DNA of 64,000 nucleotides from contig NZ_CP041656.2 in the NCBI RefSeq assembly GCF_007290395.2, forward strand, positions 2,170,001 to 2,234,000, read 5' to 3'. The DNA is from Bradyrhizobium cosmicum (lineage in GTDB: Bacteria; Pseudomonadota; Alphaproteobacteria; Rhizobiales; Xanthobacteraceae). Position numbers and translations under genes: made by a program. Shown here in pieces: positions 10,754-19,621 of the stretch (within the stretch, counting starts at the first letter, position 1; each line of letters begins with the position of its first letter). The notes beneath the pieces are model-generated. The model saw nothing but the letters and a program-made list of their open reading frames with translations. It did no database searches and had not been told where the DNA came from.

Positions 10754-11982
10754 CCATTCAGCATCCGCCGGCAGGCATCGACGAACACCTGCGCGCCGGT
10801 GACGATGTCGGCGTCGGCAGTGTTCTCGGTCCAATGGTGGCTGATGCCGCCGATCGACGGCACGAACAGCATGGCTGCCGGCATCACGGTCGCAAGCATC
10901 TGCGCATCGTGGCCGGCGCCGCTCGGCATCCTGATCGATCGTCCGTCAGCCATGGCCTTGCTCGCGGCTTCGATTGCGTCCTGGAAGCCGGCGTCCATCA
11001 TGGCAGGAGCACCGGTGCGCAGCTTCGTCACAGTGACGGCGCAAGGGCCCTTCGCGCTGGCCTCGTCCGCCATCATCCGCAACAGGTCCTCCAGCCGTGC
11101 GATGACGGACGGATCGTCGTCGCGGATCTGGAACAGCATTTCGGCCCCGCCCGGAATGATGCTCGGCGCGCCCGGATCGAGCGTAATGCGGCCGGTGGTC
11201 CAGACCGTGCGCGGCCCGCAGGCGGCGGGGAAACGCTGGTCGATCGCCACGCAGAACTTGGCCAGCGCCAGCCCGGCATCCTTCCGCACGGCCATGCGGG
11301 TGGTGCCGGCGTGGTTCTGCTCGCCGACGAAATTGATGCGATACTGCCAGATGCCGACGATCGAGGTTACGACCCCGATCGCGAGCTTGCCGCTCTCGAG
11401 CGTATCACCTTGCTCGATGTGCGCCTCGAGATACCCGATATGCCGTCCCTTCTCGACGGCGATTCGCGCACGTCCGGCGAGACCCATGTCGGCGAGCGCA
11501 TCGCGCATGGTGCGGCCGTTGGTGCGGTCGCGCGCGGCGTCGATCTCGGCTTCGGTCACTTGACCGACATAGGAGCGCGAACCGAGAAAGCTGCCGAAAT
11601 GACCTTCCTCATCGCACCAGGCGGCGACCTCGACCGCGCCCTTGAACGAGGGATCGGCGTTGAGGACGCGGGCGGCTTCGAGCGCGTAGACGACGCCGAG
11701 CGGGCCGTCGAGCCAGCCGGCGTAGTTCTGGCTCTCCAGATGCGATCCCGCCAGCAGCTTCGGTCCGGATTTGCTGCTCGTGCCGAGAACATTGCCGATG
11801 CCGTCGATCTCTGCGCCGAGGCCGGCCTCGGGGAGCTTCTGCACCAGCCAGTCCAGCGAGCGCTTGTGCGGCTCGGAGAAGGTCGGCTTGTGCACGCCCG
11901 TCTCGTAGGCGCCGATGGCACGGAGTGCATTGAGGTCGGCGAGCACGCGCTGGCCGTCGGCGAGTGATTTGGTGTCAGGCAT
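10750..11982 (-). CDS. M20-family amidohydrolase (N-carbamoyl-L-amino acid hydrolase/allantoate amidohydrolase type)
   Basis: Zn-dependent amidase of 410 residues from the ATG at 11982. Visible metal ligands are His81 in GSHLES, Asp92 in GWLDGPLGV, the Glu pair in CDEEGHFGSFLGSR, His in YLEAHIEQG and the C-terminal His in GISHHWTENT. Family members hydrolyse N-carbamoyl, and in characterised cases also N-formyl, amino acids, or allantoate. It is the last gene of the minus-strand operon that starts with hutF and overlaps the ABC ATPase gene by 8 bp. No hutG (N-formylglutamate deformylase) is visible, so a role on N-formylglutamate is possible but unproven. Ureide or hydantoin use is the alternative. 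Confidence 0.85.
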   Translation of the reverse strand: MPDTKSLADGQRVLADLNALRAIGAYETGVHKPTFSEPHKRSLDWLVQKLPEAGLGAEIDGIGNVLGTSSKSGPKLLAGSHLESQNYAGWLDGPLGVVYALEAARVLNADPSFKGAVEVAAWCDEEGHFGSFLGSRSYVGQVTEAEIDAARDRTNGRTMRDALADMGLAGRARIAVEKGRHIGYLEAHIEQGDTLESGKLAIGVVTSIVGIWQYRINFVGEQNHAGTTRMAVRKDAGLALAKFCVAIDQRFPAACGPRTVWTTGRITLDPGAPSIIPGGAEMLFQIRDDDPSVIARLEDLLRMMADEASAKGPCAVTVTKLRTGAPAMMDAGFQDAIEAASKAMADGRSIRMPSGAGHDAQMLATVMPAAMLFVPSIGGISHHWTENTADADIVTGAQVFVDACRRMLNG

Positions 11983-12760
11983 GCTCGGCAACCTTCAGCG
12001 CCTCGGTGCGGATTTCCTCGACCAGCCGTTCCTTCAGTTGGACGAATTCGGGCGTGGTCTTGATCTTGTAGGAGCGCGGATGCGGCAGGTCGATCACAAT
12101 GTCGGCCTTGATCCGCCCGGGACGCGCGCTCATCACGATGACGCGGCTGCCGAGGAAGATCGCTTCCTCAATGTCGTGGGTGACGAACAGCACGGTCTTC
12201 TGGTCGCGTTCCCAGATCCCCAGCAGCATCTCCTGCATGAGCGCACGCGTCTGGTTGTCGAGCGCGCCGAAGGGCTCGTCGAGCAGCAGGATCTTCGGAT
12301 CGTTGGCGAGCGCACGCGCGATCGCGGTGCGCTGCTGCATGCCGCCGGAGAGCTGCTTGGGCCAATGGTTTTCGAAGCCGGACAGGCCGACCTGGCGGAT
12401 GAACGCGTCGGCGATCTTGTTACGCTCCGCCTCGGAAACGCCGCGCTCGCGCAGGCCGAACGCGATGTTCTCGCGCACCGTCAGCCAGGGAAACAGCGTG
12501 TAGGATTGGAACACCATGCCGCGATCGGCGCCCGGGCCGGTCACCTCGCGGCCATCGAGCACCACGCGTCCGCTGGTTGGGCGGTCGAGGCCGGCAACGA
12601 TGCGAAGCAGCGTGGACTTGCCGCAGCCGGAGGGGCCGAGGATGGTGACGAAGTCGTTGTTGCCGATGGTGAGGTCGGTCGGCTCCAGCGCCCGGGTCGG
12701 CGCGTTGCCGTGGCGGGCGGGGAAGGTTCGCGAGACCTGCTCGATCTTCAGCGTGGTCAT
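11975..12760 (-). CDS. ABC transporter ATPase, nitrate/sulfonate/taurine (SsuB/TauB) type
   Basis: Energises uptake through the permease encoded immediately upstream. It has 261 residues with Walker A GPSGCGKST, Q-loop MVFQSYTLFPW, signature LSGGMQQRT, Walker B ILLLDEPFGALD and switch His in FVTHDIEEA. These are the hallmarks of the NitT/TauT subfamily. The start overlaps the permease stop as ATGA (12757-12760). It is the ATP-binding part of the transporter embedded in the hutF-hutC operon. Confidence 0.93.
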   Translation of the reverse strand: MTTLKIEQVSRTFPARHGNAPTRALEPTDLTIGNNDFVTILGPSGCGKSTLLRIVAGLDRPTSGRVVLDGREVTGPGADRGMVFQSYTLFPWLTVRENIAFGLRERGVSEAERNKIADAFIRQVGLSGFENHWPKQLSGGMQQRTAIARALANDPKILLLDEPFGALDNQTRALMQEMLLGIWERDQKTVLFVTHDIEEAIFLGSRVIVMSARPGRIKADIVIDLPHPRSYKIKTTPEFVQLKERLVEEIRTEALKVAEHA

Positions 12761-13533
12761 GCGAGCTTCCACGGAAACAGCCAGGCGTTGAACGCCTTGA
12801 ACAGGAAGTCCGAGATAAGGCCGATCAGCCCGATCACGATGATGCCGAAGATGATCTGGCCGGTGTTGAGCAGCGCCTGGCTGTCGGTGATCATGTGGCC
12901 GATGCCCGAGGACGAGCCGATCAGCTCTGCGACGATGACATAGGTCCAGGCCCAGCCCAGCACCAGCCGAAGGATCTCGGCGATCTCGGGCGCGGAGGAG
13001 GGCAGCAGCACGCGGCGGATGATGCCGCGGTTGCTGGCCCCGAGCGTATAGGCCGCCTCGACCAGATCGCGCCGTGTCGCACCCACGGTCACGGCGATCA
13101 TCAGGATGATCTGGAATACCGAGCCGATGAAGATGACGAGCAGCTTTTGCAGCTCGCCAATGCCGGCCCACAGGATCAAAAGCGGAATGAAGGCCGAGGC
13201 GGGCAGATAGCGCGCGAAGGAGACGAAGGGTTCGAGGAACGCCTCGACCGGCTTGTAGGCGCCCATCAGCACGCCGAACGGCACCGCGATGATGGCGGCG
13301 AGCGCAAAGCCGCCGACGACGCGCCAGATCGTCATGCCGATGTCGTACACGAACCCCTGCTTCGCCAGCAGGTCGTATCCTTCCTGCACCATGGTCAGCG
13401 GATTGGCGAGGAACACTTTCGACACATGGCCGCCGAAGGTCGCCCACGACCACAGGGCAACGAACAGCACGAAGAACGCAAGGCCGTAAACCACGCGCTG
13501 CTTCGACGTCACGGGATCCAGGGGACGCATCAA
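12757..13533 (-). CDS. ABC transporter permease, SsuC/TauC type
   Basis: Inner-membrane channel subunit of 258 residues. I count about six hydrophobic helices, starting with VVYGLAFFVLFVALWSWA, and the EAA loop (EAAYTLGASNRGIIRRVLLP) that docks on the ATPase. A start at 13533 or at the next codon (MRPL, 13530) is equally possible. It lies 74 bp downstream of the substrate-binding protein gene and is coupled to the ATPase gene. The substrate is unknown; the context suggests histidine, urocanate or an N-substituted amino acid. Confidence 0.92.
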   Translation of the reverse strand: MMRPLDPVTSKQRVVYGLAFFVLFVALWSWATFGGHVSKVFLANPLTMVQEGYDLLAKQGFVYDIGMTIWRVVGGFALAAIIAVPFGVLMGAYKPVEAFLEPFVSFARYLPASAFIPLLILWAGIGELQKLLVIFIGSVFQIILMIAVTVGATRRDLVEAAYTLGASNRGIIRRVLLPSSAPEIAEILRLVLGWAWTYVIVAELIGSSSGIGHMITDSQALLNTGQIIFGIIVIGLIGLISDFLFKAFNAWLFPWKLA

Positions 13534-13607
13534 ACGATCTATCCGGGAGGGGAACAGGCTTGCCGGCCCCGCCGCAAGACGGGACCGGCATATGTCTGTT
13601 GAGGAGG

Positions 13608-14552
13608 TTACTTGATGTAGCTGGCGTCGTAGAGGTCCTCGACCTTCGGCGCGGCCTTGATGATGCCGATCTCGAGCAGGAGCTCGGCGGCCTCCTTGTT
13701 GAAGGTCAGGAAGTCGCCGGCGAAGAATTTCTGGTTCGCCGCCTTGTCCTGCCAGCGCAGGTACTTTGCGGAGTTGCCGAACTGCTCGCCGGTCTGCTTC
13801 ACGTCGGCGCCCATGATCTCGTAGGCTTTGGCCTGGTCCTTGGCGATCATGTCGAGCGCCTCGAAATAGCTGTTGGCGAGCGCCTGTGCGGCCTTCGGAT
13901 TCTCGCTGAGGAATTTCGGCGTGCAGCCGAACGTGTCCATCACGATCGGGTAGTCCAGCGTCGTGGCGATGATCTTGCCCTTATCGGGCGCGGCGCGCAC
14001 GGTCGACAGATACGGTTCATAGGTCATCGCGGCGTCGTTCTGGCCGGACACGAAGGCCTGTGCGGCGGCGGCCGGCTCGAGGTTCACGATGGTGACGTCC
14101 TTCGTGGTGAGACCGTTCTTCTTGAGCATCCAGGCCAGCGCAAAGTACGGCGACGTGCCGGGCGCGGAGGCTGCGACCGTCTTGCCCTTCAGATCCTTGA
14201 TCGCGGCGACGTCGTTGCGCACCGCCATGCCGTCGGCGCCGAAGCTCTTGTCGAGCTGAAAGATCTGCTTGGTGGCAACGCCATTGGCGTTCCAGGAGAT
14301 CCAGGTCTCGACCGTGGTAGCCGCGCACTGGATGTCGCCGGAGGCGATCGCGAGATGGCGATCCTTCTGCGGGATCTTCTTGATCGTCACGTCGAGGCCG
14401 TTCTTCTTGAAGATGCCGGCCTCCTTTGCCAGCGTCAGCGGCGCGAAGCCGGTCCATCCGGAGATGCCGATGCCGACCTTGACGTCGTCGGCGAGCACCG
14501 GAGTGGAGGCCGCAAGAGCAATGATTGTCGCAAAAACTTTTGAATTACGCAT
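13608..14552 (-). CDS. ABC substrate-binding protein, NMT1/TauA-like
   Basis: Periplasmic receptor of the transporter, 314 residues from the ATG at 14552. The signal peptide MRNSKVFATIIALAASTPVLA is followed by the family-typical start VKVGIGISGWTGFAPLTLA, and the domain layout is that of nitrate/taurine/thiamine-precursor binding proteins. The order hutC, binding protein, permease, ATPase, hydrolase on one strand, with small gaps, places it under probable HutC control. The ligand cannot be inferred from the family, which binds very diverse small molecules. Confidence 0.9.
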   Translation of the reverse strand: MRNSKVFATIIALAASTPVLADDVKVGIGISGWTGFAPLTLAKEAGIFKKNGLDVTIKKIPQKDRHLAIASGDIQCAATTVETWISWNANGVATKQIFQLDKSFGADGMAVRNDVAAIKDLKGKTVAASAPGTSPYFALAWMLKKNGLTTKDVTIVNLEPAAAAQAFVSGQNDAAMTYEPYLSTVRAAPDKGKIIATTLDYPIVMDTFGCTPKFLSENPKAAQALANSYFEALDMIAKDQAKAYEIMGADVKQTGEQFGNSAKYLRWQDKAANQKFFAGDFLTFNKEAAELLLEIGIIKAAPKVEDLYDASYIK

Positions 14553-14602
14553 GATTGTCGTCCTCTTGCCGATCGATGGATTGACGTCCTGTTGATCATT
14601 GC

Positions 14603-14618
14603 CGGTCCATACGGACCG
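14603..14618. promoter_or_regulatory. Palindrome between hutC and the transporter genes
   Basis: CGGTCC and GGACCG arms flank ATAC, 51 bp upstream of the binding-protein start codon. It could be an operator or a short mRNA hairpin that tunes expression of the transporter genes relative to hutFC. It differs clearly from the hutF/hutI palindrome. Confidence 0.3.
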
Positions 14619-14658
14619 TTGCCCGAAGCGTTGCACGATTTGTGCCGACATCGTCCTC

Positions 14659-15387
14659 TCAGCCTCCCTTGAATCGGGCGACAAGGCGGTGAGAGTCACC
14701 GGGATAGAGCAGTCGCACCGCGGTGATGGTGCGCGCGCTGCGCCAAGTGTAGCGGTCGATCACCAGACAGGGGGCGCCGACGGCGATGTCGAGCGCTTCC
14801 GCGGTGCGATCATCCGCAACGATCGCGCTGATCGTATGCTCGGCTTCTGTCCATGGGACATGATGAAGCAGCCAGGTGCCGGGAGGCTCTCGCGAGAAAT
14901 CCGCGGTCGCGGCATCCGGCACGGATGACAGATCGATCAGCCTGTCCTCGACGGCAAACGGCACGTTGTCGGCGCTATGGCGGCAGGCGATCGCGACCAC
15001 CTTGCCGGCCTTCTTCACGCCAAGACGCTCACGGTCAGCGGCCGTCGCCGTGCGCAGCTTGCGGTGCATCAGTTCGTAGCCATAGCTGCGGCCGAGCGAG
15101 ATGATCTCTGCGCGCATGTCCGCGATCTTCAGCACTGCCGACTGATGTTGCGGACGACGCACGAAGGAGCCGGCACGACGACGTCGCTCGATCAGATCGG
15201 CCTGTGCTAGCTCCGACAGCGCCTTGTTCACCGTCATGCGCGAGCAGCCATAGCGCGCGACCAGCTCGTGCTCGAACGGAATGCGGTGACCGGGCGGCCA
15301 CTCGCCAGTCAGGATCCGCTTCTCGATGTCGGCGCGGATGCGCTTGTAGAGCGTCGGCTGGTCGGCGGCATCGGTCGCGAGGCTCAT
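14659..15387 (-). CDS. hutC: Histidine-utilisation repressor HutC (GntR/UTRA family)
   Basis: Transcriptional repressor relieved by urocanate in known systems. It has 242 residues: an N-terminal GntR winged helix (about 15-75; LYKRIRADIEKRILTGEWPP and a recognition helix around YGCSRMTVNKALSELA) and a C-terminal UTRA ligand domain ending in DRYTWRSARTITAVRLLYPG. The ATG at 15387 overlaps the hutF stop (ATGA). It should bind the 20-bp palindrome between hutF and hutI, so it would repress both arms and its own synthesis. Confidence 0.93.
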   Translation of the reverse strand: MSLATDAADQPTLYKRIRADIEKRILTGEWPPGHRIPFEHELVARYGCSRMTVNKALSELAQADLIERRRRAGSFVRRPQHQSAVLKIADMRAEIISLGRSYGYELMHRKLRTATAADRERLGVKKAGKVVAIACRHSADNVPFAVEDRLIDLSSVPDAATADFSREPPGTWLLHHVPWTEAEHTISAIVADDRTAEALDIAVGAPCLVIDRYTWRSARTITAVRLLYPGDSHRLVARFKGG

Positions 15388-16742
15388 GCGACGAGCCTCC
15401 GCACCGATGCGTTGAAGCGTTCGCGCGCAGCTTGCCGCAATCTGTGCCGGCCGCCTTCGACGACCTTGTCGCCGCCCGCCCAGACGCAATCGATCACGCC
15501 GCCGCCGGCGGCAAAGATCCAGCCGTCGATGACGGCGTCGCGCGAGCGCCCCGCCAGTGATGGATGCGAAATGTCGAGCGTGACGATATCGGCGCGCGCT
15601 CCCGGCGTGAGGCCGACGGTCGGCTGCGCCAGCGCTCGTGCACCGCCCGCGAGCGCGTAGTCGAACAGCGTGCGCCCGGTCGAGCGCCCCGCGCCGCCGG
15701 AGAGAACGTTGCGCTCGCGATGCTTGAGCCGCTGGCCATATTCAAGCTGGCGCAACTCGTCGGCTGCGCCGACCAGCACGTTGGAATCGGTGCCGACGCC
15801 GAACCCGCCTTCGGCGGCGAGGAATTCGCGCGCCGGAAAGACGCCGTCGCCAAGGCTCGCTTCCGTGATGGGGCAGAGGCCCGCCACCGCACCGGTCTTC
15901 GCGAACGCAGCGACTTCCGCCTCGGTCGTGTGGGTGGCGTGAATGAGGCACCAGCGCCGATCGAGAGGCGCGTGCTCCAGCAGCCATTGCACCGGACGTC
16001 GGCCCGACCAGGCCAGGCAATCCTCGACTTCCTTCACCTGCTCGGCCGCGTGGATATGCACCGGCCCGCCATCGGCGAGCGTAATGATTGCTGCGAGCTC
16101 ATCCGGCGTCACCGCGCGAAGGCTGTGCGGCGCGATGCCGATATTGGCGCCCGGCAATGATGCGATCGCCTTGCGCGAGGCGCTCATGAGTTCGGCGAAT
16201 TGATCGACGGAGCAGATGAAACGACGCTGGCCGTCATGCGGGGCGGCGCCTCCGAACGAGCCATGCGCATAAAAACTCGGCAGCAGCGTCAGGGCAATGC
16301 TTGAAGCTTCGGCAGCCTGTGCGATGCGCGCCGCCATCTCGCCGATGTCGGCGTAATGCGAGCCGTCGCGATCGTGATGCAGGTAATGGAATTCGCCGAC
16401 GCGGGTAAACCCCTGTTCCAGCATCTCGACATATAGCAGCGTCGCAACGGCAGTCACGTCATCCGGCGTCATCGCCAGCGCGAAGCGGTACATCGTCTCG
16501 CGCCAGGTCCAGAACGTATCGGTGGAGTCGCCGCGCAGCTCAGCAAGACCCGCCATGCCGCGCTGGAAGGCGTGGCTATGCAGGCTCGCAAGTCCCGGCA
16601 GCGCTACTCCGTGGCGCTCGTCGCCGGCGGCCGGCGCAACGTCCGGCGTCACCTCCGCGATCGCGCCGGCGGTGATCACCACCTGCACGTCATTGGCCCA
16701 GCCCGAGGGCAGGAGCGCGGAGGCAAAATGCAGTCGGGTCAT
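15384..16742 (-). CDS. hutF: Formimidoylglutamate deiminase HutF
   Basis: Converts N-formimino-L-glutamate to N-formyl-L-glutamate and ammonia, the fourth step of the five-step histidine pathway. It has 452 residues of the amidohydrolase superfamily. Metal ligands are visible in ASLHSHAFQRGMAGL (HxH), in VHIHAAEQ, in LIHATHTTE and in the Asp of GVGTDSNVL. The next step would need HutG, which is not visible in this window. It is the first gene of the minus-strand operon and is divergent from hutI across an 84-bp intergenic region holding the palindrome. Confidence 0.94.
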   Translation of the reverse strand: MTRLHFASALLPSGWANDVQVVITAGAIAEVTPDVAPAAGDERHGVALPGLASLHSHAFQRGMAGLAELRGDSTDTFWTWRETMYRFALAMTPDDVTAVATLLYVEMLEQGFTRVGEFHYLHHDRDGSHYADIGEMAARIAQAAEASSIALTLLPSFYAHGSFGGAAPHDGQRRFICSVDQFAELMSASRKAIASLPGANIGIAPHSLRAVTPDELAAIITLADGGPVHIHAAEQVKEVEDCLAWSGRRPVQWLLEHAPLDRRWCLIHATHTTEAEVAAFAKTGAVAGLCPITEASLGDGVFPAREFLAAEGGFGVGTDSNVLVGAADELRQLEYGQRLKHRERNVLSGGAGRSTGRTLFDYALAGGARALAQPTVGLTPGARADIVTLDISHPSLAGRSRDAVIDGWIFAAGGGVIDCVWAGGDKVVEGGRHRLRQAARERFNASVRRLVA

Positions 16743-16776
16743 GCTTACACGCCGGCTGGACAGAACCGCCCCACGA

Positions 16777-16796
16777 TTATATGTCTAGACATATAA
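16777..16796. promoter_or_regulatory. Perfect 20-bp palindrome, predicted HutC operator
   Basis: TTATATGTCT followed by its exact complement AGACATATAA, centred in the 84 bp between the divergent hutF and hutI genes. The core TGTCTAGACA fits the palindromes bound by HutC-type GntR regulators. The position lets one repressor dimer control both promoters. The AT-rich arms may overlap a -10 element. Confidence 0.8.
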
Positions 16797-16826
16797 GTCA
16801 AGCATCCCAGGCGAAGGGGGACCTTC

Positions 16827-18041
16827 ATGGCAGAGCGCTTTGATCGGATCTGGCACAACGCCCGGCTCGCCACGATGCGGGCCGACCGCCCCGATCTCGG
16901 CGAGATCGAGCATGGCGTGATCGCCATACGTGGCGGCCACATCGTCTATGCGGGTGCCGCGGCGGATTTCCCTGTTGATGCGGACGCGATCAAGCGCGTC
17001 GATTGCGAGGGGCGCTGGATCACGCCGGGGCTCGTCGATTGCCATACTCATCTCGTCTATGGCGGCAACCGCGCGCACGAGTTCGAGCTGCGCCTGAAGG
17101 GCGCGAGCTACGAGGAGATCGCCCGCGCCGGCGGCGGCATCGTCTCGACGGTTACCGCGACGCGCAAGGCGAGCGAGGCCGAGCTTGTCGCACAGGCGCT
17201 GCCGCGGCTCGATGCGCTGATCGGCGAGGGCGCCACCACGATCGAGATCAAGTCCGGCTATGGCCTCGAGACCGAGACCGAGATCCGTCAGCTCGCGGCC
17301 GCGCGCAGTCTCGGCCGTCAGCGGCCGGTTGCGATCCGCACGTCCTTTCTTGGCGCGCATGCGCTGCCTGTGGAAGCCGATGGCGACAAGGATCGCTACA
17401 TCGATCTCGTCTGCAACGAGATGCTGCCGGCGGTTGCAAAGGCCGGCCTTGCCGATGCCGTCGATGCCTTCATGGAAGGCATCGCATTTTCCGGTGAGCA
17501 GACCGCGCGCGTGTTCCAGGCCGCAACGGCGCTTGGACTGCCGGTCAAGCTTCACGCGGATCAATTGTCGAACCTCGGCGGCGCGGCGCTCGCCGCAAAA
17601 TTCTCCGCACTATCTGCCGATCATCTCGAACACACCGACGAGACCGACGCCGCCGCGATGGCGACGGCTGGAACGGTGGCCGTGCTGCTGCCCGGCGCGT
17701 TCTACTTCATTCGCGAGACGCAGAAGCCGCCTGTGGAAGCGTTTCGCAAGCACGGCGTCCACATGGCGCTCGCGACCGACTGCAATCCCGGCAGCTCCCC
17801 GCTGACGTCGCTGCTGCTGGCAATGAACATGGGGGCGACGCTGTTCCGGATGAATGTGGCCGAATGCCTTGCGGGCGTCACCCGCGAAGGCGCGCGGGCG
17901 CTCGGCGTGCTCGCTGAGACCGGCACGCTGGAAGCCGGTAAATGGTGCGACCTCGCAATCTGGGACATCGAGCGGCCGGCGGAACTCGTTTACCGCATCG
18001 GCTTCAATCCGCTGCACCGGCGAGTGTGGAGGGGACAGTGA
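16827..18041 (+). CDS. hutI: Imidazolonepropionase HutI
   Basis: Hydrolyses 4-imidazolone-5-propanoate to N-formiminoglutamate. It has 404 residues, normal for the family. Metal-binding HxH in [20 protein letters not shown], a second His in KLHADQLS, His in [10 protein letters not shown] and Asp in [11 protein letters not shown] are all present. An AGGGGG ribosome-binding site lies just before the ATG. The stop overlaps the hutH start (GTGA), so hutI and hutH are coupled. First gene of the plus-strand hutIHU operon. Confidence 0.96.
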   Translation: MAERFDRIWHNARLATMRADRPDLGEIEHGVIAIRGGHIVYAGAAADFPVDADAIKRVDCEGRWITPGLVDCHTHLVYGGNRAHEFELRLKGASYEEIARAGGGIVSTVTATRKASEAELVAQALPRLDALIGEGATTIEIKSGYGLETETEIRQLAAARSLGRQRPVAIRTSFLGAHALPVEADGDKDRYIDLVCNEMLPAVAKAGLADAVDAFMEGIAFSGEQTARVFQAATALGLPVKLHADQLSNLGGAALAAKFSALSADHLEHTDETDAAAMATAGTVAVLLPGAFYFIRETQKPPVEAFRKHGVHMALATDCNPGSSPLTSLLLAMNMGATLFRMNVAECLAGVTREGARALGVLAETGTLEAGKWCDLAIWDIERPAELVYRIGFNPLHRRVWRGQ

Positions 18042-19597
18042 AGGAGCGGGGTGCTGCGATCGTCGTCAAGCCGGGAACGGTCAGCCTCGACGATCTCGCG
18101 TGCGTGCTGGAGGGCGCCCCTGTCGTTCTCGATCCATCGTTCTGGCCGCGCGTCGACGCCGCAGCCGAGATCGTCGCGAAGGCCGCGCAAGCTAGCCTTC
18201 CTGTCTATGGCATCAACACCGGCTTCGGAAAGCTGGCGTCAAAGCGCATTCCGCCTGACCAGACCGCGCTGCTCCAGCGTAACCTCATCGTCTCGCATTG
18301 CTGCGGCGTCGGTGCGGCGACGCCGGAGCCGATCATCCGGCTGATGATGGCGCTGAAGATCGTATCGCTCGGGCGTGGGGCTTCCGGCGTACGCCGCGAG
18401 GTGGTCGAACAGCTGCAGGCCATGCTCGGGCGCGGTGTCTATCCGCTGGTGCCGCAGCAGGGATCGGTCGGCGCATCCGGCGATCTCGCGCCGCTCGCGC
18501 ACATGACGGCTGTGATGATCGGAGAGGGGCAGGCGATCGTCGGCGGCAGGATCGTGCCCGGCCACGAGGCGCTCGCCGCCGCCGGCCTCCTGCCGCTGAC
18601 GCTTGGTCCCAAGGAAGGGCTCGCGCTGATCAACGGCACGCAGTTTTCGACCGCCTACGCGATCTCCGGCGTGCTGCGTGCATTTGGCCTGACTCGCGCC
18701 GCCCTCGTGACTGGCGCGCTGTCGGTGGATGCAGCGATGGCATCGACGGCGCCGTTCCGTCCCGAAATCCAGGCGCTGCGCGGTCATCCCGGGCAGATCG
18801 CCGCGGCCGCAACGTTGATGGCATTGCTCGACGGCAGCGATATCCGCCTGTCGCATCTCGAAGGCGACGAGCGCGTGCAGGATCCTTATTGCCTGCGCTG
18901 CCAGCCGCAGGTCACGGGGGCGGCGCTCGATCTGATCACGCAGGCCGCACGCACGCTCGTCGTTGAAGCCAATGCGGTCACCGACAATCCGCTGGTGCTG
19001 GTCGAGACCGGCGAGATCGTCTCCGGCGGCAATTTCCACGCCGAGCCGGTGGCCTTTGCTGCTGACTCTATTGCACTGGCGTTGTCGGAGATCGGCGCGA
19101 TCAGCGAGCGGCGCATCGCGACGCTGGTCGATCCCGCGCTCAATTTCGGCTTGCCGCCGTTCCTGACGCCCGATCCCGGCATCAACTCCGGCTTCATGAT
19201 CGCCGAGGTGACGGCGGCCGCGCTCTACGCCGAGAACAAGCAGCGTGCGGCCGCCTGCTCGATCGATTCGACGCCGACCAGCGCCAACCAGGAAGATCAC
19301 GTCTCGATGGCCGCGCATGCCGCGCGACGCTTGTCCGATATGGCCGACAATCTCGCCGCCATTTTGGGGATCGAGCTTCTCGTCGCCGCGCAAGGCATCA
19401 CGCTGCGCGCTCCGCATGCGACCAGCGCGCCGCTCGTCGCCGTCATCGCCGCGCTGCGCAAGGAGGTGCCCGCGCTCGGCGCCGACCGCTACATGGCAGG
19501 CGATCTCGCTAGAGCTGCCGCGTTGATCGAGGCTGACGCACTGCCGGCCGCGGCGATCGCTGCGCTATCATCCGATCCGTTTCCAAAACTCGACTGA
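18038..19597 (+). CDS. hutH: Histidine ammonia-lyase HutH
   Basis: Deaminates L-histidine to trans-urocanate, the committing step. It has 519 residues from a GTG at 18038 that overlaps the hutI stop and follows GGAGGGG; longer frames run back into hutI and are rejected. The MIO cofactor tripeptide Ala-Ser-Gly is at about 146-148 in [12 protein letters not shown]. The active-site Tyr lies in [12 protein letters not shown], and [10 protein letters not shown] and [10 protein letters not shown] are conserved. No distinguishing oddities. Confidence 0.96.
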   Translation: MKERGAAIVVKPGTVSLDDLACVLEGAPVVLDPSFWPRVDAAAEIVAKAAQASLPVYGINTGFGKLASKRIPPDQTALLQRNLIVSHCCGVGAATPEPIIRLMMALKIVSLGRGASGVRREVVEQLQAMLGRGVYPLVPQQGSVGASGDLAPLAHMTAVMIGEGQAIVGGRIVPGHEALAAAGLLPLTLGPKEGLALINGTQFSTAYAISGVLRAFGLTRAALVTGALSVDAAMASTAPFRPEIQALRGHPGQIAAAATLMALLDGSDIRLSHLEGDERVQDPYCLRCQPQVTGAALDLITQAARTLVVEANAVTDNPLVLVETGEIVSGGNFHAEPVAFAADSIALALSEIGAISERRIATLVDPALNFGLPPFLTPDPGINSGFMIAEVTAAALYAENKQRAAACSIDSTPTSANQEDHVSMAAHAARRLSDMADNLAAILGIELLVAAQGITLRAPHATSAPLVAVIAALRKEVPALGADRYMAGDLARAAALIEADALPAAAIAALSSDPFPKLD

Positions 19598-19621
19598 ACA
19601 AGACTCGCCCAAGAGGTCCTC

